The notes beneath the pieces were generated by a model that did no database searches, had not been told where the DNA came from, and saw nothing but the letters and a program-made list of their open reading frames with translations. A program made the translations under genes and the position numbers. From the NCBI RefSeq assembly GCF_051513965.1, contig NZ_CP195847.1, positions 992,001 to 1,056,000 on the forward strand: a stretch of 64,000 nt of DNA, written 5' to 3'. Below are positions 7,698 through 15,023 of this stretch, piece by piece. Source of the DNA: Paramicrobacterium sp051513965 (lineage in GTDB: Bacteria; Actinomycetota; Actinomycetes; Actinomycetales; Microbacteriaceae). How positions within the stretch are numbered: position 1 is the first letter of the stretch; each line of letters starts with the position of its first letter.

Positions 7698-8228
7698 ATG
7701 AGCGAAGCGGATGCTGCGGTTGACGCGTTGGCCGAGCGCTGTGCCGAGATCGCCCGTACTCTCACGAACGCCGGCGTCCCCACGCAGCCGCTTGCGGAGT
7801 ACGTTGCTGCCCGTAGGGTCGCTATCATCTTCACGAAGCAGTCGCGGCTGCAGACGATCGACCAGGTTTGGCGACTCGGCGTGGTGCTGCTGAACGCGGA
7901 CGGTCAGCTCTATGCGGCGGGAACGACGACGCGCGCTGTCGACCCGGGGTGGCCGCAGTACCAGGCGCAGTCGATGGAGGTCCGGCGCGAGTACCGCGCC
8001 GCCGCGATGCGGAGCCAGTACGCCGAGGGCACGACGATCAACCTCAACGCCACTCCGATCACGCTGACACCGAAGGGCATCGCCGAGTCCGGCGGTCCCC
8101 TCGTTCTGCACAACGGCGAGGTTCGCGTGCGATGGTCGGCGCACGTCGACGATTCGGCAGCGCTGCCCGTTCGCAGTTACCTCGATGAGCGCGTCGAGCT
8201 GCTGCTTCATCCACCCGAGGGGGCGTGA
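7698..8228 (+). CDS. hypothetical protein
   Basis: A 176-residue soluble protein of mixed alpha/beta character with no signal peptide or membrane segment. The N-terminal third is helical and alanine-rich; the middle contains WRLGVVLLNADGQLYAAG and a tryptophan-containing WPQYQAQS stretch. I do not recognise the family. Start ATG 7698 is supported by the -10-like TATCGT 7 nt upstream. It sits 13 bp before a GNAT gene on the same strand and may be co-transcribed with the GNAT-Nudix pair. Confidence 0.7.
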   Translation: MSEADAAVDALAERCAEIARTLTNAGVPTQPLAEYVAARRVAIIFTKQSRLQTIDQVWRLGVVLLNADGQLYAAGTTTRAVDPGWPQYQAQSMEVRREYRAAAMRSQYAEGTTINLNATPITLTPKGIAESGGPLVLHNGEVRVRWSAHVDDSAALPVRSYLDERVELLLHPPEGA

Positions 8229-8241
8229 GAGCATAGCTCTC

Positions 8242-8790
8242 ATGCATGACGAGCAGAGAACCGTGATCCGTCCGCTGACCGACGCCGATGAGACTCAAGC
8301 GCTGCAGGCTCATGATGTGCTCGCCGCTGACGATTTCTCGTTCCTCCTCGACCTCGTCGACGGTGAGCCCTGGAGCGACTATGTCGAACGCATTGCGGCG
8401 ATCTCGCGCGGTGAGCGGCTCGCTCCCGGGCGGGTTCCGGCGGTCTTCGCCGTGGCGGACGTGGCTGGTCGCATCGCGGGGCGTGTCTCGGTGCGTCTCG
8501 AGCTGAATGACTATCTCGCCGAATTCGGTGGACACATCGGCTACGCGGTGATGCCCGAGTTCCGTCGTCGAGGCATCGCGACCGCACTGCTCCGATACGG
8601 CCTCGACACGCTCGCGGGAAACGGTGTGGATGCCGCCCTTGTGACCTGCGATGCCGACAACGAGGCATCGCGTGCGGTGATCGAAGCCTGTGGCGGTGGT
8701 GCGGATGCCGAGCGGCCACGCGTCGGACCTGCAGACGACGAGAAGCTGCGTTTCTGGATTCCGACGGGCGCGGGCGAGCAGCGGCCGTGA
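8242..8790 (+). CDS. GNAT family N-acetyltransferase
   Basis: A 182-residue acetyltransferase that would transfer an acetyl group from acetyl-CoA to an amine. The opening TVIRPLTDADE is typical of the family, and the acetyl-CoA pyrophosphate loop is MPEFRRRGIATALL near residue 112. The following TCDADNEASRAVIEACGG is the usual motif of the last helix, and KLRFWIP is the C-terminal strand. The substrate is not predictable. Its TGA overlaps the GTG of the Nudix gene (GTGA at 8787), implying translational coupling. Confidence 0.88.
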   Translation: MHDEQRTVIRPLTDADETQALQAHDVLAADDFSFLLDLVDGEPWSDYVERIAAISRGERLAPGRVPAVFAVADVAGRIAGRVSVRLELNDYLAEFGGHIGYAVMPEFRRRGIATALLRYGLDTLAGNGVDAALVTCDADNEASRAVIEACGGGADAERPRVGPADDEKLRFWIPTGAGEQRP

Positions 8791-9251
8791 GGAATCGTGA
8801 GGCCGCACGCGTTCTTCTCCTCGACTCGACGGGACGCGTCCTCCTGCTGCGCGGAACCGATCCGGAAGCGCCGGACGCTGGCAGCTGGTGGTTCACGCCC
8901 GGTGGGGGCCTCGAAGCGGGGGAGACAGCGATCGAAGCCGCGGCACGTGAGCTCAGGGAGGAGACCGGCCTCGACGCAACGGACCTCGCCGGGCCGGTGC
9001 ATGAGCGTGTCGCCAGCTTTCGGTACGTCGGCGTGGATTACGCGCAGCACGAAGTCTTCTTCATCGCGCACGCTGAGCCGTTCACAGTGCGGGACGATGC
9101 GCGGACCCTCCTCGAGCACCGTGTGCTCAGCGATGCTCGCTGGTGGAGCGCCGACGAGCTGCGGTCAACCGCGGAACGCGTCTACCCGGAATACCTCGCT
9201 GATCTGCTGGACGAGCTCGGAAGCGGTGCCGGGGAACAGCGTGAAGCTTGA
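8787..9251 (+). CDS. Nudix hydrolase
   Basis: A 154-residue Nudix hydrolase. The box is intact: Gly40, Glu46, then Arg54-Glu55-Leu56, Glu58-Glu59 and Gly61-Leu62, matching G-x5-E-x7-REUxEExGU, so metal-dependent hydrolysis of a nucleoside diphosphate-X substrate is likely. The preceding WWFTPGG strand is standard. It is translationally coupled to the GNAT gene. The substrate may be an oxidised nucleotide, a nucleotide sugar or another diphosphate, and cannot be decided here. Confidence 0.9.
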   Translation: MRNREAARVLLLDSTGRVLLLRGTDPEAPDAGSWWFTPGGGLEAGETAIEAAARELREETGLDATDLAGPVHERVASFRYVGVDYAQHEVFFIAHAEPFTVRDDARTLLEHRVLSDARWWSADELRSTAERVYPEYLADLLDELGSGAGEQREA

Positions 9252-9284
9252 CGGATGCCGCTGAACCAGCGCACCATAGACCGC

Positions 9285-9665
9285 ATGTCCCACAGCGTCG
9301 TCCAGGTCAACTTCATCGTCTCGAACCTAGAGCGCACGCGAGAGTTCTACTCCCACCTCGGCTGGGAGCTCATGGCGATGGGGGACCGCGCGGCCCGCTT
9401 CTCGGGCGATGATCTCGTTGTGGCGTTCCATCTGCCGGAGTTCGCGCAGGCGTGGGACAGCACGTACGCGGGCGAGCGCGGCGGAAGCGCCGTCATCGAC
9501 CTCGACTGCGACGACGCCGATGACGTTGACGCGACGTTCGACGCGCTCACCGCGGCAGGCGGCGCGCCGCGACAGCGACCGAACGACGCCTGGTTCGGCT
9601 GCCGCTATGCGATCATCGCGGACCCCGACGGCAACCTGCTCGGGCTGAAAGCGCCGCTGGCCTGA
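9285..9665 (+). CDS. VOC/glyoxalase-family protein
   Basis: A 126-residue protein of the vicinal oxygen chelate superfamily: QVNFIVSNLERTREFYSHLGWEL at the N terminus is the first beta-alpha-beta module, and IIADPDGNLLGL at the C terminus is the second. Members include glyoxalases, dioxygenases and antibiotic-binding proteins. The metal ligands cannot be assigned with confidence. I chose ATG 9285, which matches the usual family start, over ATG 9255. Confidence 0.85.
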   Translation: MSHSVVQVNFIVSNLERTREFYSHLGWELMAMGDRAARFSGDDLVVAFHLPEFAQAWDSTYAGERGGSAVIDLDCDDADDVDATFDALTAAGGAPRQRPNDAWFGCRYAIIADPDGNLLGLKAPLA

Positions 9666-9705
9666 ACACAGCGCACCCCGGTCGGTGCATCTCGAACCCG
9701 TGTCG

Positions 9706-10380
9706 CTATGACCATGGCTGCCAGGAATCACGGTCTCGCGGCGCGGCGTACGAGGGCTCCCAGCCATAGTCGTATGTCGCTGCGAAGCGCGAGCTCGTCC
9801 GGGGAGTGCGCCAGCCGTCAGCGTTCGCGAGCCAGTTGTAGCCAGCGAGGTCCACGTCATATGGACCGTCGAGCAGGTGTCCGCGCCTCCGGAGCCAACG
9901 CCCCGCGTGACCGACAGCGATGTCGAGCGACAGCGGCTGTTCTTCCAGCGCTTCGCAGACGCGCGACAGTGCGTCGGCGCAGTCGCTTCCTCCCACCTGA
10001 GCGAGGGCGAACGCGACGATCCCGAGCTCCTCGGCGTCGAGTCCCGCGAACCCTCGGCGTTCGATCGGGGCGGGCCTGACGACCGGTGCGGGAGGGGGAG
10101 ACTCCAGGATGGTCTTTCGCCAGTCATATGCCTCGTCGGCGAACGCCTGCTCCGCCGCAGCATAAACGCGATCGGCCGGGCATGCTCGCACCTCGACCGG
10201 AAGCAGATAGCGCAATCGTGCCCGCACAGCGTTGACGCTGCGACCAAGATCATGCGCGATCGAGTCGACGGGCTGGCGGCTGCGAACACCAGCGATCAGC
10301 CCTTCGTAGTCGTGATCCTCCCAGAGCTCCCCGGCACGGGATAGCCGCGTCGTCGGCAGTGCGAATACGTTCTGGTCCAT
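9706..10380 (-). CDS. hypothetical protein with N-terminal HTH-like segment
   Basis: A 224-residue protein I do not recognise. Residues about 20-55 (YEGLIAGVRSRQPVDS and IAHDLGRSVNAVRARLRYLL) read as a helix-turn-helix, similar in rhythm to sigma-region-4 or GcrA-like segments that select on the -DLGRSVNAV- recognition helix. The middle is Pro-rich (SPPPAPVVRPAPIERR) and the C terminus contains GYNWLANADGW. I chose ATG 10380 because GGAGAG lies 4 nt upstream; an in-frame ATG at 10395 is the alternative. DNA binding is an inference from the HTH-like rhythm only. Confidence 0.6.
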   Translation of the reverse strand: MDQNVFALPTTRLSRAGELWEDHDYEGLIAGVRSRQPVDSIAHDLGRSVNAVRARLRYLLPVEVRACPADRVYAAAEQAFADEAYDWRKTILESPPPAPVVRPAPIERRGFAGLDAEELGIVAFALAQVGGSDCADALSRVCEALEEQPLSLDIAVGHAGRWLRRRGHLLDGPYDVDLAGYNWLANADGWRTPRTSSRFAATYDYGWEPSYAAPRDRDSWQPWS

Positions 10381-10492
10381 GGACTCTCCAATCATCGTGG
10401 AATGTCCATGCTGGCGCGGAAAGGCAGGCGTGCAGCGGTGTGAGGCGGGACGTGTGGACAGCGGTCCGGCGTGAGGCGCTGTGGACGAACGC

Positions 10493-11092
10493 TCAGGAGC
10501 TCTCTTTCGCGCGCTTCTTCTGCTCGCGCTCGAGCTGCGCGAGATCCACATCGACGAGTCGCTTCACGCGGCTCTTGCGCATCCGCTGATACACGTCGTC
10601 CTCGTCGGGCACGAACCCGGGTGGTCCGATGCGCGTTCGAACCTCACGGCCGATGTCCTCCCAGGCATCCGTGCGAGCACGCTCGATGATCGACCGCATC
10701 GCCTCATCATCGTCGGCGCGCTCTCTCAGAGACTCCGCCAGCATCCGGTGCACCTGCGGCCTGCGTCGGTGCTCTTCGTCATCGTCGGGTCCGGGCTTTC
10801 GGAAGCCGCGGGCACGCTCAAGGCGAGACGCCGTCTGGTCGTTCTCCGCCGCGAGCGTGAGAACGTGTTGGCGCGCGGACTCGGTGAGCTTGTCGACGTC
10901 GTAGCGTTCGTCATTGCGCAGCGCATTGACGATGAGGTTGTTCTTCACGGCCATCCGCACCGACGAGAGAGCGATCATCACGCCCTCTTCGACGACGCGC
11001 TCGATGGGCGCGACCGTCTTCGTGCGCGGGGGCACGTAGCGCCCGACATCACGCGTGCGCTTGCGGCGCCGAAGACGGGAGAAGAATGACAC
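10493..11092 (-). CDS. hypothetical actinobacterial protein, charged and helical
   Basis: A 199-residue soluble, highly charged protein with a basic N terminus (MSFFSRLRRRKRTRD) and predicted long helices rich in Arg/Glu/Asp. It has no signal, membrane segment or catalytic motif that I recognise. It begins only 4 nt after the stop of the fused chorismate enzyme on the same strand, so it is very probably its operon partner and would share its tryptophan-responsive attenuation. The function is unknown; the C terminus (QLEREQKKRAKESS) resembles a coiled coil. Confidence 0.65.
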   Translation of the reverse strand: MSFFSRLRRRKRTRDVGRYVPPRTKTVAPIERVVEEGVMIALSSVRMAVKNNLIVNALRNDERYDVDKLTESARQHVLTLAAENDQTASRLERARGFRKPGPDDDEEHRRRPQVHRMLAESLRERADDDEAMRSIIERARTDAWEDIGREVRTRIGPPGFVPDEDDVYQRMRKSRVKRLVDVDLAQLEREQKKRAKESS

Positions 11093-11096
11093 CCCT

Positions 11097-12947
11097 CTAT
11101 TCTGTCTGGCTCAGCACCGGTTCCGAAACCATGACACCGGAAATAAGCCTGTCGAGCACGGTAAGACCTTCGGGAGACAGCACGGATTCGAGGTGACCCT
11201 GCACGGAGACGATGCGTGGGCCGCGCAGCGCGTGCACGGCGTCTGTCGCGGCATCCTTCGCGATCTCGAGTGAGAGACGCGGCGTGTGCGTGCGCGCGGT
11301 CGCGAACGCCGAGAACGTGTTGTAGTAGCCGACGCGCGCTGACTCTCCGAAGAGATCGACCGTGTGCTGAACGCCCTGGCGCGGTGCCGTGAGCGGCGCC
11401 ACGTCGAGCCCGAGCATGAGCGAGAGGATCTGATGGCTGAGGCAGACGGTCAGCATCGGACGACCCGAGGAGACCCGGTCGCTGATGAGGCGCCGCATCC
11501 GTCCGATGCGCTGCTCGGTGCTGCGAGGATCGCCGGGTCCTGGGCCGAACACGACGAGGTCGTCGTCGGTGCTCGGCTCCGCCTGCTCCCAGCCGACCAC
11601 ACGAGCCTCGAATCCGAGGTGCGTGAGCTGATGCGCGAGCATGCGGGTGAAGTCGTCTCCGGCGTCGATGACGAGTACGCGGGCTCCTCGTGTCGGCCGG
11701 GGTGACTGCGGAGCTCTCCAGAAGGTCGCGAGGTCGTCGTTTCGCCGTTCGAGAAGCTCGGCGTAGCGCGGGTCATCGGGTAGACGGCCGCCACCGCTGC
11801 GACGGGGCAGGATGCCGAGGGCGCTCAGCACCCCGGACGCTTTGACGTGCGTCTCGGCGACCTCGCTGTCGGGGTCCGAGTGTCGCACGAGCGTCGCGCC
11901 GGCCGAGACCGTGACCGTTCCGGAGCCGTCCACGTGCGCGGTGCGGATGAGAATCGGGGCGTCGAGATCATACCCGGCGGCAGTCGGCGTGAACCGGGCG
12001 AGGACGCCCGCGTAATAGCGGCGCCCTGTCCTCTCGTGCCGCGCGATGACGCGGCAGGCGTTCTCCATGGGGGAGCCCGTGACCGTCGGCGCGAACATCG
12101 TGAGGCGCAGCACCTCACGGACATCCTTGTCGCTGTGTCCCTCAAGCAGATACTCGGTATGCGTCAGCTTCGACATGCGCTTCAGGAACGGACCGCGCAT
12201 GCGTCCGCCCTCGGGGCACACGGCGCTCATCATCTTGAGCTCCTCGTCGACGACCATGACGAGTTCCTCGCGCTCCTTGACGTCGCCCAGAAAGTCGATC
12301 ATCTGCTCAGGGGTCGGACCATCTGAGGGATGGCGGAAGGTTCCGCTGATGGGATTCATGCCGACCACGCCGTCTGTGACGCTGACGTGTCGTTCGGGAG
12401 TCGCTCCGACGAGGGAGATGTCCGGCGTGTGCACCGCAAAGGTCCAGTAGGCGCCGTTCTCCCGCACGAGCAGCTCGCGCAGCCAGCCGAGAACAGCGGA
12501 TGCCGCGGGCTCGGCGGTCTGCCCGACCACGTCGCGTCTGATGACGAAGTTCGCTCCGGCGCCCCGGCCGATCTCGTTCTCGATGACCTCGCGCACCGTC
12601 TCGGCGTACTCCGCGTCGTCGATGTCGATGTGCACGTCGGAGACGTCGGCGGGCGTCTGGGGGAGCTGCGCGAGAGCGGCATCCACATCGATCGTCTCTC
12701 GCTCCGACACGACGAGGCAGCGCAGGGGAGCGCCGTCGTCATGCGCTTCGAAGCCGCGCTCTCGCACCTGACGGAAGGGCACGAGCGCGAGAACCTCGGA
12801 GCCATCGAGCGGAATGTCTGCGAGCGCACTGACATCGCGGACCTGCCCGATCAGCACGTCGAGGGTCGGCTCGTTCTCTCGGCGGATCACCGCGAACGGC
12901 TCGTCGCCGCTGGCGAGTCGGGGGAGGAGCCGGGAGGAGTTGGTCAT
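11097..12947 (-). CDS. fused chorismate-utilising enzyme + glutamine amidotransferase (anthranilate synthase family, PhzE/TrpEG type)
   Basis: A 616-residue fusion. Residues about 130-400 form the chorismate-binding domain: FVIRRDVVG, MNPISGTFRHP, VVDEELKMMSAVCPEGG, LTHTEYLLEG and FAPTVTGSPMENACRVI. From about 430 there is a class-I amidotransferase with the catalytic cysteine in LTVCLSHQILSLML and the His/Glu pair in VQGHLESVLSPEG. Size, domain order and the EELKMM/SGTFRHP wording match PhzE and the actinobacterial anthranilate synthase family more than separate TrpE and TrpG. The product is anthranilate or 2-amino-2-deoxyisochorismate. The LLES-type tryptophan-binding motif of allosteric TrpE is not seen. 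A Trp-Trp leader peptide and attenuator upstream point to a link with tryptophan. No phzD, phzF or phzG lies nearby. Confidence 0.88.
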   Translation of the reverse strand: MTNSSRLLPRLASGDEPFAVIRRENEPTLDVLIGQVRDVSALADIPLDGSEVLALVPFRQVRERGFEAHDDGAPLRCLVVSERETIDVDAALAQLPQTPADVSDVHIDIDDAEYAETVREVIENEIGRGAGANFVIRRDVVGQTAEPAASAVLGWLRELLVRENGAYWTFAVHTPDISLVGATPERHVSVTDGVVGMNPISGTFRHPSDGPTPEQMIDFLGDVKEREELVMVVDEELKMMSAVCPEGGRMRGPFLKRMSKLTHTEYLLEGHSDKDVREVLRLTMFAPTVTGSPMENACRVIARHERTGRRYYAGVLARFTPTAAGYDLDAPILIRTAHVDGSGTVTVSAGATLVRHSDPDSEVAETHVKASGVLSALGILPRRSGGGRLPDDPRYAELLERRNDDLATFWRAPQSPRPTRGARVLVIDAGDDFTRMLAHQLTHLGFEARVVGWEQAEPSTDDDLVVFGPGPGDPRSTEQRIGRMRRLISDRVSSGRPMLTVCLSHQILSLMLGLDVAPLTAPRQGVQHTVDLFGESARVGYYNTFSAFATARTHTPRLSLEIAKDAATDAVHALRGPRIVSVQGHLESVLSPEGLTVLDRLISGVMVSEPVLSQTE

Positions 12948-12987
12948 GGGGGTCGCTTTCGGTCTGGCCCTCCGACTCGACCGTCCG

Positions 12988-13020
12988 CTTAACCGAAACG
13001 ACCGCCTCGAAGGGCGGTCG
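12988..13020 (-). terminator. attenuator (rho-independent terminator, regions 3:4)
   Basis: On the minus strand CGACCGCC (13020-13013), loop CTTCGA, GGCGGTCG (13006-12999) form a perfect 8-bp stem followed by the T-rich TTTCGGTTAAG (12998-12988). It lies between the Trp leader peptide and the fused enzyme start and is the terminator half of a 1-2-3-4 attenuator. Confidence 0.85.
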
Positions 13021-13058
13021 TGTGTCGTCGCTCGACGCGTGGATCCGCCTTCAGGCGG
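13013..13058 (-). promoter_or_regulatory. tryptophan attenuator, alternative pairing regions
   Basis: Read on the minus strand: region 1 is CCGCC at 13058-13054, directly after the tandem Trp codons. Region 2 is GGCGG at 13049-13045. Region 3 is CCGCC at 13017-13013. Region 4 is GGCGG at 13006-13002. Regions 1:2 and 3:4 pair when the ribosome runs to the leader stop. A ribosome stalled at the Trp codons covers region 1, so 2:3 can pair and prevent the terminator. The pairing logic is visible in sequence; the effect is inferred from known trp attenuators. Confidence 0.82.
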
Positions 13059-13089
13059 CCCACCACTGGCGTTGCGTCGACGTGTGCAT
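13051..13089 (-). CDS. trpL: tryptophan-rich leader peptide
   Basis: A 12-residue ORF, MHTSTQRQWWAA, with two consecutive TGG codons three codons before the stop; ATG is at 13089 and the stop TGA at 13053-13051. GGAG lies 4 nt upstream of the ATG and a TACCAT hexamer 6 nt upstream. The tandem Trp codons sit directly before the first arm of an alternative hairpin set, which is the defining layout of a trp leader. Streptomyces trp leaders have the same ending style, a run of Trp followed by Ala. Its role is to sense charged tRNA-Trp. Confidence 0.87.
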   Translation of the reverse strand: MHTSTQRQWWAA

Positions 13090-13095
13090 GCTCCG

Positions 13096-13101
13096 ATGGT
13101 A
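13096..13101 (-). promoter_or_regulatory. -10 element TACCAT for the leader transcript
   Basis: TACCAT on the minus strand lies 6 nt before the leader-peptide ATG. The next gene upstream ends at 13107, so the promoter overlaps its 3' end. A TTGCGG at about 19 nt further upstream is a poor -35. Confidence 0.45.
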
Positions 13102-13106
13102 GCGCA

Positions 13107-14330
13107 TCAGTCGACCGTCTCCGCAAGCTCGGGAACAGCGGTGGGCTTCTGCAGCAGCCGGATGATGGGCCCGAGCGCGATCTTGATGCTCGTGAAGCGC
13201 ATGACGAGCGTGCGGACGAACGCGAGCGTCGTGCTGAGGCGAAACATGAGAGAAGCGAGCTGCCGCGAGTTCGACTGTGCGCTCTCCACACGTGGGCGCT
13301 GCGCCGCTTCGAACGCGTGGAGCGCCCGATGGATGTTCCCCGAGTCGATGCCCTCGAGCGTGCGGCAGAGCACCCACGCGGACTCCATCGCCATACCGGC
13401 ACCGATGCCTGCGGTGGGCAGAAAGCCAGCGGCTGCGTCACCGAGGAGCACCGTCCGACCGGTCGCCCACGGGCGAGTCCGCACGTCGTCGAGCACCCAG
13501 TAGAACGGATCGTCGGCCTCTGCGACCGCGTCCAGAATATGCCGAAGTCGCGGCGTGCTGTCGTTGAGGCGCGAACGGATGCTGTCGACGAACGCTGCCG
13601 GACCGGCATCCGTCTGCGCTGTCGGCCCTCCGATGAACGCGCCGACCGCACCCTTCACCGGGTAGCTGCCCACGAAGAAGCCGTCTCCCCAGAGCTCCTC
13701 GCCGAGATCGGAGTCGCCATCGTCGGGCGCCCAGACGACCCAGCCGCCCCAGTCGGTGATGGTCTCGCTCGGGTTCTGGCCGCCCGGTACGAAGCGACGG
13801 GTGCGCGAATGGATGCCGTCGGCCACGATCACGAGATCGAAGGACGCCTCCGTGTGGCCGCTCGGCCCGTCGAACCGAACGTGGACGCTGTCGTCTCCCT
13901 CTGTCAAGGAGGTCACCGTGGTCTCCGTCGAGACCGGCGCCCCGGAGGCTGTGAGCACGTCGAGCAGAGCGCCACGGCTGATGCCTCGGTAGTCGCCGTA
14001 CACACTGAGCAGATCGCCGAGGGCGTCTTCGCGGACGGTGCTCCCGTGCCGGTCGAGCAGACGGTACCTCTCGATGTGCGTGCTCGCTTCGCGATAGGCA
14101 TCGTGCACGCCGAGGTCATCGAGGGCAGCATCCGCCATCGGCATCAGCGCAAGCATGTAGCCGGTCTCCGTGAGATCGGTGGCACGGTCGATCACCACGG
14201 GGTGAAGACCGCGCACACGCAGGAGCTGAGCGGCCGTCGTGCCGGCGATGCCCGCGCCCACGACAAGCACTCGGAGCGGGTCGCCCGCGGCCGCGTCGAT
14301 CTGCGCTTGCAGGGGAGTCAGCGAGAACAT
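13107..14330 (-). CDS. FAD-dependent monooxygenase (PHBH/TetX-like)
   Basis: A 407-residue group-A flavin monooxygenase. The three family fingerprints are present: VLVVGAGIAGTTAAQLL at about residue 21, FDLVIVADGIHSRTR (the DG motif), and VLLGDAAAGFLPTAGIGAGM (the GD motif). Such enzymes hydroxylate aromatic or polyketide substrates, and some inactivate drugs. It has no N-terminal signal; the C terminus (TSIKIALGPIIRLLQKP) is hydrophobic and may contact the membrane. ATG 14330 is preceded by TTGGAG. It diverges from a TetR gene, with two identical-type operators between them, so it is probably induced by the ligand of that repressor. Confidence 0.88.
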   Translation of the reverse strand: MFSLTPLQAQIDAAAGDPLRVLVVGAGIAGTTAAQLLRVRGLHPVVIDRATDLTETGYMLALMPMADAALDDLGVHDAYREASTHIERYRLLDRHGSTVREDALGDLLSVYGDYRGISRGALLDVLTASGAPVSTETTVTSLTEGDDSVHVRFDGPSGHTEASFDLVIVADGIHSRTRRFVPGGQNPSETITDWGGWVVWAPDDGDSDLGEELWGDGFFVGSYPVKGAVGAFIGGPTAQTDAGPAAFVDSIRSRLNDSTPRLRHILDAVAEADDPFYWVLDDVRTRPWATGRTVLLGDAAAGFLPTAGIGAGMAMESAWVLCRTLEGIDSGNIHRALHAFEAAQRPRVESAQSNSRQLASLMFRLSTTLAFVRTLVMRFTSIKIALGPIIRLLQKPTAVPELAETVD

Positions 14331-14349
14331 GGTGCTCCAATCAGTGCTG

Positions 14350-14365
14350 TGGACCAGATGGTCCA
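14350..14365. promoter_or_regulatory. TetR-type operator 1
   Basis: TGGACC-AGAT-GGTCCA, a perfect 6+6 palindrome with a 4-bp spacer, 20 bp upstream of the monooxygenase start. It shares the same half-site as operator 2, whose centre is 29 bp away. Confidence 0.82.
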
Positions 14366-14376
14366 AGGTTACGCCC

Positions 14377-14396
14377 TCTGGACCGAATGGTCCAGA
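14377..14396. promoter_or_regulatory. TetR-type operator 2
   Basis: TCTGGACC-GAAT-GGTCCAGA, a perfect 8+8 palindrome with a 4-bp spacer. It lies over the expected -35/spacer of the tetR promoter (its -10 is TAGGAT at 14402), so it should mediate autorepression. Confidence 0.85.
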
Positions 14397-14401
14397 GCCG
14401 A

Positions 14402-14407
14402 TAGGAT
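14402..14407 (+). promoter_or_regulatory. -10 element TAGGAT, leaderless tetR
   Basis: TAGGAT lies 6 nt before GTG 14414, placing the predicted transcription start on the start codon. Confidence 0.55.
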
Positions 14408-14413
14408 CGCGCT

Positions 14414-15013
14414 GTGGCCATCACCCAGGAACGCAGAGAGCATCTGGTGCGCACCGCGGCGCGCGAGTTCGCCGAGGTCGGCTTCGAGCAAGCATCCTTG
14501 AACGCCGTCATTCGACATTGCGGGCTCAGCAAGAGCTCGTTCTACAACCTGCTGGACTCGAAGCTCGCGCTCTACGACCTGGTCATCGCCGACGTGTCGC
14601 ACCGTCTCACGCGCGCACTCGATCTTCCCGCACCGGAGGACTTCGGCGATGATCGCTACTGGTCGCACGTCGTCGACCTCATCGTGCGGCTCACTCAGGT
14701 GCTGACAAGCGATGATCTGTACGTCGATCTCGCGCAACTGCTCTACGACACTCAGGCTCCGGACGGCAGCCTCGAAGCTCGGCGAGTGCTCGCCGCCGCC
14801 GAACAGTGGGTGCGCGATGTCGTGTCGGTCGGCCGAGAGTGCGGCGCGGTGCGAACCGATCTTCCGGTCTCCCTTCAAGGCGAGCTCGCGTTCACGATGC
14901 TCCGCACGTTCGACGAGTGGAGCGTGCGCCACCTGGACGAGATCCCCGCTGACCAGCTGGAAGGTCTCGTGGATGCTCAGCTTGCGGCGCTGCGGCGGCT
15001 GTTCGCGCCCTGA
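14414..15013 (+). CDS. TetR/AcrR family transcriptional regulator
   Basis: A 199-residue repressor. The N terminus (ERREHLVRTAAREFAEVGFE) and the helix-turn-helix ASLNAVIRHCGLSKSSFYN at residues about 28-46 are typical of the TetR family; the rest is the helical ligand-binding and dimerisation domain. It diverges from the flavin monooxygenase, and the 83-bp gap contains two TGGACC-N4-GGTCCA palindromes, so it very probably represses both genes. GTG 14414 is supported by the -10 hexamer 6 nt upstream. The ligand is unknown. Confidence 0.9.
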   Translation: MAITQERREHLVRTAAREFAEVGFEQASLNAVIRHCGLSKSSFYNLLDSKLALYDLVIADVSHRLTRALDLPAPEDFGDDRYWSHVVDLIVRLTQVLTSDDLYVDLAQLLYDTQAPDGSLEARRVLAAAEQWVRDVVSVGRECGAVRTDLPVSLQGELAFTMLRTFDEWSVRHLDEIPADQLEGLVDAQLAALRRLFAP

Positions 15014-15023
15014 CCGACGCCCG

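Noticed and set aside
9673..9688. GCACC/GGTGC hairpin between convergent genes
   Set aside because: Five base pairs; may occur by chance.
11097..12947. Full phenazine cluster
   Set aside because: The enzyme resembles PhzE, but no PhzD, PhzF, PhzA/B or PhzG is present nearby, so a phenazine pathway is not supported.
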